NCBI RefSeq assembly: GCF_000210095.1 | Contig: NC_021039.1 | Coordinates: 1,513,816-1,577,815, forward strand | DNA from: Ruminococcus champanellensis 18P13 = JCM 17042 | GTDB taxonomy: Bacteria > Bacillota > Clostridia > Oscillospirales > Ruminococcaceae | DNA length: 64,000 bases | Direction: 5' to 3' | In this document: positions 43,211 to 51,584 of the stretch, piece after piece | Position numbering within the stretch: the first letter of the stretch is position 1 | Layout: every line of letters starts with the position of its first letter | Program-made: the position numbers and the translations under genes | The notes under the pieces: model-generated | Told to the model about the DNA's origin: nothing | The model's input: only the letters and a program-made list of their open reading frames with translations | The model's database searches: none

Positions 43211-43528
43211 TTATGCCAGTGCTTCGTCCAGTCTTTGCAGCAGTGTCTGCCTGTCACAGTAGCCGGTCATCCGTGCCAGCTGTTTGCCGTTTTGAAAGAT
43301 CAGCAGCGTGGGAATGCTGTCGATCTGGAACTGCTGCGCCAGAAGCGGCTCCTCATCCACATTGATCTTGCAGACACGGATATCCTGCCGCTCCTGGGCG
43401 ATCTGTTCCAGGACCGGTGCCAGCATGCGGCATGGGCCGCACCAGGTAGCCCAGAAGTCCACCAGAACCGGCTGCTCTGCATGCAGCACCTGCTGCGCAA
43501 AATTATCCTTTGTCACGGTAATTTCCAT
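43211..43528 (-). CDS. trxA: Thioredoxin
   Basis: The start ATG at 43528 follows GGAGGATG; the longer frame upstream has no ribosome site. The product (105 aa) has the standard thioredoxin length, the active site WCGPC (residues about 28-32), the cis-Pro segment IDSIPTLLIFQNGK and the C-terminal TGYCDRQTLLQRLDEAL. An extra Cys follows the cis-Pro region. It reduces protein disulfides in the cytoplasm and is co-transcribed with fprA. Confidence 0.93.
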   Translation of the reverse strand: MEITVTKDNFAQQVLHAEQPVLVDFWATWCGPCRMLAPVLEQIAQERQDIRVCKINVDEEPLLAQQFQIDSIPTLLIFQNGKQLARMTGYCDRQTLLQRLDEALA

Positions 43529-43644
43529 AAAACATCCTCCTTTGCATGCTATGATGCTATGGTGTGCTTTTTTTCTTATTTTATCACGGAATTTCCGGGA
43601 AATCTGTTGCAAAAGCAACACTTTATTGCCGAGGGCGTGTTGCC

Positions 43645-43673
43645 TTGACAATGCCGGGAAATCCGGGTACAAT
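43645..43673 (+). promoter_or_regulatory. Sigma-A promoter of the ECF sigma operon
   Basis: TTGACA (43645-43650), 17-bp spacer, TACAAT (43668-43673). It is followed by a 127-bp leader in which no ORF is convincing. Confidence 0.7.
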
Positions 43674-43800
43674 TGATTTTGAAAAAACCGAAAAAAATTT
43701 TGAAAATCGTGAAACCTTTTGATGTGCTGAATCGTATTATGAGTGAAAGCGCTTACGGAATGAATATTCCGTCTTATAAGTCAAAAAAGGGGGCGATCAT

Positions 43801-44304
43801 GTGGAGAATACGCCTGTGCAGCTTCGTGCCCGGTTTGAAGCCGTTGTGCGGGAACACGGCGATGACGTGCTGCGTGCTGCCATGATGCAGCTCAGCAACC
43901 GCGCTGACGCAGAGGATGTGGTGCAGGAAACCTTCCTGCGCTATGCCACCTCCGCACCCAGGTTCGTTTCAAAGGAACATGAAAAAGCATGGCTGCTCCG
44001 GGTGGCCATCAATCTTGCAAAGGATATGCGCAAAGCCGTGTGGAATCAGAAAACCATGCAGCTGATCCCGGAGCAATGCGGCTGTATTCCGTTCAAGGAA
44101 AAGACCACGGATGTGTACGATGCGGTGATGACGCTGCCGGAAAAATATAGAATGGTAGTGCATCTGTTTTACTATGAGGGCTACTCCGTGCGGGAGATCA
44201 GTGATCTGACCGGCTTGCGGGAGCCTACTATTAAAACACAGCTGAGCAGAGGAAGGGCATTGCTGAAAGATATTCTGGAAGGAGCTGAATCTTATGCGTT
44301 TTGA
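43801..44304 (+). CDS. ECF-type RNA polymerase sigma factor
   Basis: The start GTG at 43801 has a GGGGG run seven bases upstream. The product (167 aa) has region 2 (ADAEDVVQETFLRYA, EHEKAWLLRVAINLAKDM) and region 4 (LPEKYRMVVHLFYYEGYSVREISDLTGLREPTIKTQL read in two parts), the complete layout of an ECF sigma factor. The 3' end overlaps the next gene by 11 bp, so the two are translationally coupled, the usual sigma/anti-sigma arrangement. Confidence 0.88.
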   Translation: MENTPVQLRARFEAVVREHGDDVLRAAMMQLSNRADAEDVVQETFLRYATSAPRFVSKEHEKAWLLRVAINLAKDMRKAVWNQKTMQLIPEQCGCIPFKEKTTDVYDAVMTLPEKYRMVVHLFYYEGYSVREISDLTGLREPTIKTQLSRGRALLKDILEGAESYAF

Positions 44305-46504
44305 TGACTCTTACAGACAGAAAATTGACCAGATGCATCTGGATGATGCATTTATCGCAAAACTGGCAGACCAGATGACAGAGGCGGCAACAAATCGAGA
44401 GCATATAGAAGTCATGGAAATGGATCCGGGGCAGCCCGGCCGGCACCGCAGAAAGTGGGTCAGTGTGGCAGGCACGATTGCAGCTGCCGCCGCGATTATT
44501 GCACTGACCGTGAATATGACGCTTCCCATCAATGAGGGCGTTATCCCTTTGACGCCGGGAAGCGGAACGGGTAACGGATCCCTTTCCGACACCAGTCAGG
44601 AGCTGACCAGTTCGATTCTGACGGTGCGGGAATACCCCTTTACCGGGACGGCGTTTGCCCTGTATCAGGATATGGAGCATACGGTGGATCCGGAGCAGTA
44701 CAACAGGCTGGAAAGCCGCATCAACAGTTGGTTCTATTATGATACCGAAATGCCGGACGGGGATCCTGCGTTGCATTTGTCTTTCCTGGAGCGGGTGACC
44801 GAGCCTGCCATGCAGGCGTGGCTGATGCAGATGATGACCGGCTTTGACCAGCAGGAAAATGCAAACATCCAGGCAAGCGGTCAGGAGCTTGCGTTTGAAG
44901 GCTACAATTATGACGGCTTTGAAACGAAGCTGGAGGAGGCAGTGTTGGGGGAGCAGACACAGGCAGTGCTGCTGACCCCGAATCAGGATTTTACAGAATT
45001 GTCCCGGAATTGCCGGAAGATTTCTTATCTGTCGGATGGGGGTGGCACCTTCTGCGCCATGAACGGGGTGGCAAGTGCCGGATACAATCAGCTCTATTAT
45101 GATGTGCAGGAGGCAGCATATACCACCACTGACAATGAGGTGCACTGGGGCGTGATCGTGTACGAGTACCTGCTGACGCCGGAGGGGACTGTGACGGATG
45201 CGTCCACCGGAGATGTGATCGGCAGCTATTTTACCAACGACAGTTATTCTGCCAAGATGGATCTTGCCGATGCCAAATACGGCAGTTACGATTCCGGATA
45301 CACCTTTGAACTGGAGCAGGGCACTGCGCGCACTGCATACCTGTTTGAACTGACCAGTCCGGATGCCAACGGCGATACCTTCACTTTGTACAACAAGTAT
45401 CCTCTGGAACAGGAGGGTGCGCTTGTACACGTTCCGAATGATACGGACGATTACACCCAGCTTGAGGATTTTATCTATTACTACGCCCAGCGGGCGGCAG
45501 CTATGCCGTCGGTGGAGGATCTGTCCAGGATCACCGCAAAGGACCAGGACTTTCTGGTATGGGCATTGCGGCAGGTAGAATACATGCGTCATATGGAATT
45601 GTCCGTTGTCTCCGACTTCACCCTGGAGGAGATCGAACAATATCTGCAGCTTACCTATAATGAGACGATCACACTGCCCAAGGATGCGGATTACGAGCTT
45701 CTGGCAAAGATGGCTGGTGTGACCTATCGGGACGGCGTGTTCTCTTGTTTAAACTCCCAGAGCAATATTGAAAAAGGGGGCACGATCCTGGATCGGAACA
45801 GCATGCAGGTGACTGAACTGGACGATGGAGCGTTTCTGGTGACGGCGGATGCTTATATGTGTCTTCAGAATCAGTGCTACAGCATGATCGATGAAGAGGC
45901 GGCAGGCACTTACCGGCTGGAAAATGGTGCGTATACCGTACAGACTTCCAGTCAGTACGGCTGTCAGCATACCCGGCAGTACCTGTTCCGCATGCAGGCG
46001 GTGACGGAAAGTCGGACGGATCTGAAGTTGAACATCCGACTGGAGGATGCGGTGCTGAAGGACAGTGCCATCACCTCTATGCAGATTATTAGCAAGGACG
46101 AAATGACCCAGTATCTGTCTACGGCGGATGACAGTCCCTTTGCTGACGATGGCACCGCAGCCAATTATCCCACCACCTCCATCCAGGTGCAGCGGGCATC
46201 CGTTTTGCCGAACGGGACGCTCCAGGCTGTGGATCAGCGACTGATCGATACCAAAAATGCGGTAGGCATTGAATACCGCACCGTGACCCGGCACAGCGTG
46301 ACCCTGAACCTGGATGCCAAGCATGTGGACTGCTATATTTACCGGCATGCAGACGGCAAGCTGGCAGCAGTTACAGCGCCCCAGGTGGCTGGTCAAAGCG
46401 CCAGTCGGAAGCTGGATCTGCCTGCGGAGGCGGGGGAGTATACCCTCATCGCAGTGGATCGTACCAATTCCGTCAGCTATCTTTGCCTGGTGCAGGTTGG
46501 CTGA
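44294..46504 (+). CDS. Membrane-bound putative anti-sigma factor with large ectodomain
   Basis: The start ATG at 44294 lies within the sigma gene end. The protein has 736 residues: a cytoplasmic N-terminus of about 53 residues (MRFDDSYRQKIDQMHLDDAF) that may bind the sigma factor, one span at about 55-76 (WVSVAGTIAAAAAIIALTVNM) and an extracytoplasmic region of about 655 residues rich in Tyr, Asp and Thr. No known enzyme motif was seen in the ectodomain. Coupling to an ECF sigma gene and the 1-TM topology argue for a signal-sensing anti-sigma factor. The ectodomain is much larger than usual. Confidence 0.7.
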   Translation: MRFDDSYRQKIDQMHLDDAFIAKLADQMTEAATNREHIEVMEMDPGQPGRHRRKWVSVAGTIAAAAAIIALTVNMTLPINEGVIPLTPGSGTGNGSLSDTSQELTSSILTVREYPFTGTAFALYQDMEHTVDPEQYNRLESRINSWFYYDTEMPDGDPALHLSFLERVTEPAMQAWLMQMMTGFDQQENANIQASGQELAFEGYNYDGFETKLEEAVLGEQTQAVLLTPNQDFTELSRNCRKISYLSDGGGTFCAMNGVASAGYNQLYYDVQEAAYTTTDNEVHWGVIVYEYLLTPEGTVTDASTGDVIGSYFTNDSYSAKMDLADAKYGSYDSGYTFELEQGTARTAYLFELTSPDANGDTFTLYNKYPLEQEGALVHVPNDTDDYTQLEDFIYYYAQRAAAMPSVEDLSRITAKDQDFLVWALRQVEYMRHMELSVVSDFTLEEIEQYLQLTYNETITLPKDADYELLAKMAGVTYRDGVFSCLNSQSNIEKGGTILDRNSMQVTELDDGAFLVTADAYMCLQNQCYSMIDEEAAGTYRLENGAYTVQTSSQYGCQHTRQYLFRMQAVTESRTDLKLNIRLEDAVLKDSAITSMQIISKDEMTQYLSTADDSPFADDGTAANYPTTSIQVQRASVLPNGTLQAVDQRLIDTKNAVGIEYRTVTRHSVTLNLDAKHVDCYIYRHADGKLAAVTAPQVAGQSASRKLDLPAEAGEYTLIAVDRTNSVSYLCLVQVG

Positions 46505-46628
46505 TCTGAAGGCAGTACCACACCATCTTGGCGGGGGATTGTCTGAACTTGCTTACTTCTCAGGATGACCCGTCAGCCCCATAAGGGCTTGACGGAGTTG
46601 TCCTACGTTTTCTCCATCCCATATATAC

Positions 46629-46672
46629 GGACAGCACCGCACAAAGCATGCAATTGCCTTGTACGGTGCTGT
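46629..46672. repeat. Palindromic repeat, copy F, between convergent genes
   Basis: GACAGCACCGCACAAAGC and GCCTTGTACGGTGCTGTC are inverted arms around ATGCAATT, a near-perfect 44-bp hairpin. It may act as a terminator for both flanking genes. Confidence 0.65.
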
Positions 46673-46685
46673 CTGTTGTTGGGGA

Positions 46686-47207
46686 TCATGACTCGGCTCG
46701 GCTCGTTGTATGGAGCGCTTGCTGTACCAATAGGGGGATTTCTCCGGGCTGCATATGCAGCGCCAGGGCAAATTCCTCGTTGAGTATCTGCTCTGCGCTG
46801 TGCAGGGCGGCTTCGTCCGAGGAGGACAGTTTTTTGCCGGCTCGACTTTGTGCTTCCTGCTGGGTGTGCAGGGATTTGACCATTGCAAGCAGCTGCTTCG
46901 GGTCATCCTGCCTCAGAATATGATGAAACAGCTCCTTTCTGGCGTTTCGATCCGCACACCACCTGCATGGCAGATCCTGTATGTGCTGAATCAGTTCGTG
47001 TACCTGTGGGGCATCCATCAGGGGTCGCAGCTTGGAAGCCGCAGTGAGGACAGGTATATAGTATACTGAATGTGTACCCTCCCGCAGAGGCTCCAGCTTA
47101 TAATATTCCGTTTCATGTACTCCATCGAAGCATTTTTTCTCCCTGCTCAGGATCCGGCAGATGCCTGTGGCACTGTACATCACCCAGGAGCCGATTTCAA
47201 ATTCCAT
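46686..47207 (-). CDS. CarD/CdnL-type RNA polymerase-binding regulator
   Basis: The start ATG at 47207 has GGAGG eight bases upstream. The product (173 aa) has an N-terminal RNA polymerase-interacting domain (FEIGSWVMYSATGICRILSREK, EYYKLEPLREGTHSVYYIPV) and a helical C-terminal domain (residues about 75-165: ARKELFHHILRQDDPKQLLAMVKSL), the architecture of CarD/CdnL proteins that stabilise open promoter complexes. The length agrees with the family. Single gene. Confidence 0.85.
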   Translation of the reverse strand: MEFEIGSWVMYSATGICRILSREKKCFDGVHETEYYKLEPLREGTHSVYYIPVLTAASKLRPLMDAPQVHELIQHIQDLPCRWCADRNARKELFHHILRQDDPKQLLAMVKSLHTQQEAQSRAGKKLSSSDEAALHSAEQILNEEFALALHMQPGEIPLLVQQALHTTSRAES

Positions 47208-47366
47208 GTTCCATGCCTCCGTTTCAACGGACAGTCCCTCCGGTGCCGGAGCGTATGCTGTCCTATTTATATGATACCATATTTTCGCATGGAATGCCAT
47301 GGACTTTTTGCATAAAACACGTTATTGCATGCTGCGCAAAGATGACAAACAGACGGTGCTGCTCCG

Positions 47367-47395
47367 TTGCATTTGCCGCCGGGGTGTGCTATAAT
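47367..47395 (+). promoter_or_regulatory. Promoter of the shikimate kinase gene
   Basis: TTGCAT (47367-47372), 17-bp spacer, TATAAT (47390-47395). Confidence 0.75.
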
Positions 47396-47432
47396 ATGCA
47401 GGGCGGAGCACGCCCGGAAAGTAGAGGATAGC

Positions 47433-47963
47433 ATGAGGAACATTGTTTTGATCGGGATGCCGGCAACGGGGAAAAGCACGGTGGGTGTAATTCTTGCCAA
47501 GCGTCTCGGCTATGATTTTCTGGATACGGATATTGCCATCTGCAAAACAACCGGCAGACCCCTGCCGGTGCTGCTGGAGCAGGAGGGGGTGGATGGCTTT
47601 GTCCGCATCGAAGGACAGGTAGCGTCCGGTCTTACATGTGAGGGCACCGTGATTGCCACTGGGGGAAGCATGGTGCTTTCATCTGGTGCCATGGAACATC
47701 TGAAGACAAACGGGGTGATCGTGTGGTTGGATACCCCCTTGGAGGTGCTGCAGGCACGGCTGCCGGAGCATTTATCCGACCGGGGCGTGGTGGCTCCCAA
47801 CCGCATGACCGTCCGGGAGCTATTTGTACAGCGCCGCCCCCTGTATGAGCAGTATGCGGATATGACCATAGCCTGCAACGGGGATATGGAGCATGTGCTG
47901 AACCGGCTGGAACGGGGCGTGGCACCTTTTCTGGATGCGGCCGTGTTGTCCCGATCAAGATAA
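47433..47963 (+). CDS. aroK: Shikimate kinase
   Basis: It phosphorylates shikimate at the 3-OH with ATP in aromatic amino acid synthesis. The product (176 aa) has the standard length. Walker A GMPATGKSTVG (residues about 8-18), DFLDTDIAI with the substrate Asp, RIEGQVA (in place of the usual FR.xE), IATGGSMVL, and the lid Arg in HLSDRG. The start ATG at 47433 follows AGAGGAT. No other aro gene is adjacent. Variation in the FRxxE region is slight and does not change the call; another small-molecule kinase of the same fold is a less likely alternative. Confidence 0.85.
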   Translation: MRNIVLIGMPATGKSTVGVILAKRLGYDFLDTDIAICKTTGRPLPVLLEQEGVDGFVRIEGQVASGLTCEGTVIATGGSMVLSSGAMEHLKTNGVIVWLDTPLEVLQARLPEHLSDRGVVAPNRMTVRELFVQRRPLYEQYADMTIACNGDMEHVLNRLERGVAPFLDAAVLSRSR

Positions 47964-47966
47964 AGT

Positions 47967-48010
47967 GATCCCCCGGTGTACGGAAGGAGCCGTATGCCGG
48001 GGGATTTTTT
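47967..48010. terminator. Terminator between aroK and the convergent protease gene
   Basis: ATCCCCCGG...TACGG pairs with CCGTA...CCGGGGGAT, followed by T6 on the plus strand. Confidence 0.85.
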
Positions 48011-48012
48011 GC

Positions 48013-49545
48013 TTATTTTGTAATGGTGATGGTGTATGCATCGTTTTCCAGGGCGCCCACTGTGATGGTAACCCCCGGATCGATGGACTCGTTCTCGGAA
48101 CTGTCATACCAGCCAAAGCCGGATACGCTGTTGTTGATTACATCGCCCTGGTGGAAGAAGTTATCCCCATCTGTGTCATTGACGATGCGGATGGCACGGA
48201 TGCCCACTCCGTCATTGTTGTACTCGGTACCATTCTGGTACTTGAGGTAGGTGTACCAGTAATCCCGCTGGAGGGTGGCGTTGATGTGGTAAATGCGCAC
48301 GCCGCTGCCGCTGGTCTGCCACCAGGGGAGACCACTGTTGTTGGCCTGGGCACTGGCGTATTCGATCACAAAATATTCGGAGAAATACTGGCCATCCAGT
48401 TCCCCGTAGGGAATAATGACGCAGTTGCCGTTCTGGGTCTGTGCGTTGTGCAGGGTAAAGGTCTGGGTGCCAGTGGCATTGTCATACACTGCGATCTGGT
48501 CGGATTGATACCAGCCCAGCATCAGCTTGGAGAAGGCACCGAAATCAGAGGATGCGTCCGTATCCATCAGTTCAATGCCGGCAGCGCCGTGCATGCCTTC
48601 GCTGTCCGTGCCCCAGTACAGGTAATAATCCGGCAGACCCATGCAGTGCCCCATTTCGTGGAGATAGCTGCTGACAAAGTTCTTATAGTCAGTTTCGCTT
48701 TCAATCTGGGCATTGCCCGTGATAATGTGGCCGATCGCCATGCCGTCTACCCGGTAGCTTTCGTCTCCGAATGCACCGGCGCAGGGCCACCAGTCCGTAT
48801 CCCCTGCAGCGGTGGGCACGGTGAACAGCGTGGCATCGATCTTGCCGTCTCCGTTGCCGTCAAATTTGGTGAAGTCCTCGCTGTCCTTGAAGGCTTCGTA
48901 GCACTCCTTTGCCAGCTTTACCTTATCAGTCCCGTATGCGGAGGCGTTTTCCCTGGTGGTATAGCGGAAGGTCTTTCCGCTCAGTTCCATAGCCCCCTTG
49001 GAGGAGCGGCTGTAGAAGGCACGCATGCTTTCAAAAGGATAGATGGCGCTTTCCGTACTCTCCGGTCCAAAGGCAATCTGATCGATGTATTCGGCGGAGG
49101 GATCATAGGTATACTGGCAATCCGGGAAGTCTACATAGAAGATCACCAGCTCTGCCTCTCCCTGGGAGGGGAGGGACGCCTTGACTTCCTTGATGGGCGC
49201 ATTGATAAACTGCGCATCCGGAACGTCGATTTCCTCATAAATGCCGATTGGCTCTGCAAAGCCCAGACAGATGCGCTTGATATACGCCAGGTCAAAGCCG
49301 TCTACGGTGCCGTTTGCGTCAGCATCCGCATTCAGCCCGTATTCCGCCGTCAGCGGCTGGGCATTGGTCAGGTGCTTGGAGAGGATCACGGCGTCCGCAA
49401 TGGTTACGGTCTGATCCTGGTTCAGATCTCCCCGGTAGCCCTTGAGGACGGCTTGCTTTGCCGCTGAGGACGAAAGTCCCGGCAGCATGGCGGCTGCGCA
49501 GACAGTAGCCAGCAGCCCTGCATGGATGCGATGGATTCTGTTCAT
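48013..49545 (-). CDS. Secreted M6-family metalloprotease with N-terminal dockerin
   Basis: The start ATG at 49545 follows GGGGG. The protein has 510 residues: signal peptide (about 1-28); a dockerin at about 36-95 (GDLNQDQTVTIADAVILSKHL, ADANGTVDGFDLAYIKRI); then an immune-inhibitor-A/M6-like catalytic domain with the zinc site HEMGHCMGLPD near residue 295, a downstream LMDTDA Met-turn-like segment and a C-terminal beta domain. M6 enzymes are extracellular Zn proteases. A dockerin places this one on the cellulosome, and the N-terminal position of the dockerin is atypical. Role could be processing of cellulosomal proteins or degradation of plant wall protein. Confidence 0.85.
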   Translation of the reverse strand: MNRIHRIHAGLLATVCAAAMLPGLSSSAAKQAVLKGYRGDLNQDQTVTIADAVILSKHLTNAQPLTAEYGLNADADANGTVDGFDLAYIKRICLGFAEPIGIYEEIDVPDAQFINAPIKEVKASLPSQGEAELVIFYVDFPDCQYTYDPSAEYIDQIAFGPESTESAIYPFESMRAFYSRSSKGAMELSGKTFRYTTRENASAYGTDKVKLAKECYEAFKDSEDFTKFDGNGDGKIDATLFTVPTAAGDTDWWPCAGAFGDESYRVDGMAIGHIITGNAQIESETDYKNFVSSYLHEMGHCMGLPDYYLYWGTDSEGMHGAAGIELMDTDASSDFGAFSKLMLGWYQSDQIAVYDNATGTQTFTLHNAQTQNGNCVIIPYGELDGQYFSEYFVIEYASAQANNSGLPWWQTSGSGVRIYHINATLQRDYWYTYLKYQNGTEYNNDGVGIRAIRIVNDTDGDNFFHQGDVINNSVSGFGWYDSSENESIDPGVTITVGALENDAYTITITK

Positions 49546-49666
49546 GTTTTCCCCCTGTTCTGTGCGTAATGTATGCACATTTTGTTAACAATACAATTAT
49601 ACTAGTATTTTCATAACATGTCAATATACTTTTGTGACTTTCGCAATATGTTTTTAATCCGTACAG

Positions 49667-49700
49667 AAAAGCCGCCCGGAATGGCTTCCGGACGGCTTTG
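49667..49700 (-). terminator. Terminator after the OadG-like gene
   Basis: AAAGCCG.CCGGA pairs with TCCGG.CGGCTTT around ATGGCT, immediately 3' of the OadG-like gene on the minus strand. Confidence 0.75.
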
Positions 49701-49718
49701 TGCGGGGGCAGTATCGTT

Positions 49719-49862
49719 TCAGTTCTTTTTTTGATCTGAGTCGGACACAGCCCGAAGCAGGATCATCGCCAGAATAATCACACCAGTGACAATGAAAATG
49801 CCTGCCATGCCCTTGCCCATAATGGGCAGTGTATCCAGAAACGCCTGTACATTCAAACTCAT
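49719..49862 (-). CDS. Small single-span membrane protein, OadG-like gamma subunit
   Basis: The product is only 47 residues: SLNVQAFLDTLPIMGKGM, a span GIFIVTGVIILAMILL and a charged tail ending SDQKKN. GAGGTGAAACAA precedes the ATG, and the gene starts 10 bp after the beta-subunit stop. Size, topology and position agree with the gamma subunit of sodium-pumping decarboxylases, which tethers the alpha subunit to the membrane. The sequence is short, so family assignment rests mainly on context. Confidence 0.7.
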   Translation of the reverse strand: MSLNVQAFLDTLPIMGKGMAGIFIVTGVIILAMILLRAVSDSDQKKN

Positions 49863-49872
49863 TTGTTTCACC

Positions 49873-51000
49873 TCATCCCAGCATATTCAGCAGCAGTCCG
49901 CCCGCAATGACGGATGCGATCTGTCCGGAAACGTTGACCCCCACCGAGTGCATCAGCAGGAAGTTTTCCGGATCCTCTTTCAGTCCCATTTTGTGTACCA
50001 CTCTTGCGGACATGGGGAACGCAGAAATGCCGGCGGCACCGATCATAGGATTGATTTTCTTTTCCTTGGGCAGGAACAGGTTGATGATCTTTGCTACCAG
50101 CACGCCGCCGGCGGTGTCAAAGATGAATGCCACAAGCCCCAGACCGATGATCAGCAGGGTGTTCAGAGTCAGGAAATATTCCGCCTGCATTTTGGTGGCG
50201 ATGGTGATGCCCAGGAACAGAGTCACCAGATTGGACAGCACCTTTTGCGCCGTTTCCGACAGGGAGTTCAGTACACCGCATTCCCGGATCAGATTGCCGA
50301 ACATCAGAAAGCCGATCAGCGCCACGCTCCGGGGAGATACGATGCCAGTGATCATGGTGATGATAATGGGGAACAGGATCTTGGTGCGCTTGGAAATTTT
50401 CCGCTGATGATAGGGCATCCGGATCAGCCGTTCCTTTTTGGTGGTCAGCAGCTTGATCACCGGGGGCTGCACCAGGGGAACCAGCGCCATGTAGGAGTAT
50501 GCGGCAACCATAATGGCGCCGATGTACTTGGAGTGCATGTAGTTGGCAACGAAAATGGATGTGGGACCGTCCGCAGCACCGATGATGCCGATGGATACTG
50601 CATCCTTCACGTCAAAGCCCAGCAGGGACGCCAGACTGAAGGTGAAGAAGATGCCGAACTGGGCGGCGGCACCGAAAATCATCAGCTTTGGGTTGGACAG
50701 CAGAGGCTCAAAGTCGATCATGGCACCGATCCCCACAAACAGCAGCAGGGGGAACAGCTCGTTGGCGATGCCCGCCCCGAACAGTACGTCTATGACGCCT
50801 ACCTCCTCGGTTCCGTCGTAGATCTGAGTGACGGCGCCGGACAGGGGCAGGTTTACCAGAATGGCGCCGAACCCCATGGGCAGCAGCAGAGTTGGCTCCA
50901 TGTCCTTTTTGATGGCAAGGTAGATCAGACAGCCGCCGATCACCCACATGACCACCTGCTGCCAGGTAATGTTGGTCACATTTGAAAAAAGCTCCAGCAT
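49873..51000 (-). CDS. oadB: Sodium ion-translocating decarboxylase beta subunit
   Basis: The start ATG at 51000 follows AGGAGGAATTTT. The protein (375 aa) has about nine hydrophobic segments and the family blocks GIGAMIDFEPLL, SIGIIGAADGPTSIFVA with the conserved Asp, and MHSVGVNVSGQIASVIAGG near the C-terminus. The beta subunit couples carboxybiotin decarboxylation (oxaloacetate, methylmalonyl-CoA or glutaconyl-CoA) to Na+ export. The alpha/biotin subunits are not in the window. Its transcript begins about 260 bp upstream and includes a candidate riboswitch. Confidence 0.88.
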   Translation of the reverse strand: MLELFSNVTNITWQQVVMWVIGGCLIYLAIKKDMEPTLLLPMGFGAILVNLPLSGAVTQIYDGTEEVGVIDVLFGAGIANELFPLLLFVGIGAMIDFEPLLSNPKLMIFGAAAQFGIFFTFSLASLLGFDVKDAVSIGIIGAADGPTSIFVANYMHSKYIGAIMVAAYSYMALVPLVQPPVIKLLTTKKERLIRMPYHQRKISKRTKILFPIIITMITGIVSPRSVALIGFLMFGNLIRECGVLNSLSETAQKVLSNLVTLFLGITIATKMQAEYFLTLNTLLIIGLGLVAFIFDTAGGVLVAKIINLFLPKEKKINPMIGAAGISAFPMSARVVHKMGLKEDPENFLLMHSVGVNVSGQIASVIAGGLLLNMLG

Positions 51001-51133
51001 AAAATTCCTCCTTTTTTGAGGCAGTATCCCCAGAGCCATCCGGGATGCCGCCTGCAGCAGCGCAAAAGAAAAGACCTTCACCGAATGCCGGAGCAGTGCC
51101 GCAGCTGCTGTGCGGTACTGTGCCGAGAAATCC

Positions 51134-51243
51134 GATAAAAGTCTTACTGTTTCAGTCAGAAGCGGGCTTCGTGCCAGATTGCCGAAGCCGTGTATTGACG
51201 CCAAAGACACGGGCAGATGCCCGCCAGTTACTCCCCTTTATGC
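51134..51243 (-). ncRNA. Candidate ion-sensing riboswitch (yybP-ykoY-like) in the oadB leader
   Basis: On the minus strand the leader begins ATAAAGGGGAGTAACTGG and ends CAGTAAGACTTTTAT, closing an AUAAAG/CUUUUAU helix. GGGGAGTA, GUCAA and AAGAC-CUUU-like blocks occur in the order seen in yybP-ykoY manganese riboswitches. A downstream hairpin (CAGTACCGCA with TGCGGCACTG) followed by a U-rich stretch could be the expression platform. Upstream of a sodium pump, a Na+-sensing class is an alternative. Confidence 0.5.
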
Positions 51244-51265
51244 GTGTTGCTACTATATCAAAAGC

Positions 51266-51294
51266 ATTATAGCATATCGTGCTGCATTTTTCAA
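51266..51294 (-). promoter_or_regulatory. Sigma-A promoter of oadB
   Basis: Minus strand: TTGAAA (51294-51289), 17-bp spacer, TATAAT (51271-51266). Confidence 0.8.
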
Positions 51295-51340
51295 CCCCGG
51301 CAACGAAAAAATTGTTCTCTCACACTTTTGGGGTATGCTC

Positions 51341-51369
51341 TTGACAAAGGGCGAAAAAGGGCGTATAAT
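51341..51369 (+). promoter_or_regulatory. Sigma-A promoter of thiC
   Basis: TTGACA (51341-51346), 17-bp spacer, TATAAT (51364-51369), 48 bp ahead of the TPP aptamer. Confidence 0.9.
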
Positions 51370-51416
51370 GACACTGTTGCCGCAGAGCATGCGGCGTATT
51401 CTGAAATCAAATGCAA

Positions 51417-51497
51417 AATAGGGGAGCTGGACAAGATTCGGCTGAGAGGAAGTATGCTTCGACCCGACCTGATGCGGATAATGCCGCCGTAGGGATT
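51417..51497 (+). ncRNA. TPP riboswitch (THI element) of thiC
   Basis: It has all conserved blocks in order: GGGGAGC, GCTGAGAGG, CCGACCTGAT, GCGGATAATGCCGCCG and TAGGGA. A terminator hairpin follows at 51520, so thiamin pyrophosphate should stop transcription before thiC. Confidence 0.95.
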
Positions 51498-51519
51498 TTT
51501 TGCTTTTCTCATGAAACAG

Positions 51520-51565
51520 AAAGCAGAATGTATCGGGAAAGGCAGATACATTCTGCTTTTTTATT
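51520..51565 (+). terminator. Riboswitch-controlled terminator before thiC
   Basis: AAAGCAGAATGTATC pairs with GATACATTCTGCTTT and is followed by a T-run. It is the expression platform of the TPP riboswitch. Confidence 0.88.
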
Positions 51566-51584
51566 TTGCAGGAAAGAGGAAGCT

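Noticed and set aside
43673..43885. A 70-codon ORF ahead of the sigma factor
   Set aside because: It begins inside the -10 box of the promoter and has no ribosome site; the GTG at 43801 starts a complete ECF sigma factor in another frame.
47935..49467. A 510-codon plus-strand frame
   Set aside because: Antisense to the M6 protease, whose signal peptide, dockerin and HEMGH site are convincing.
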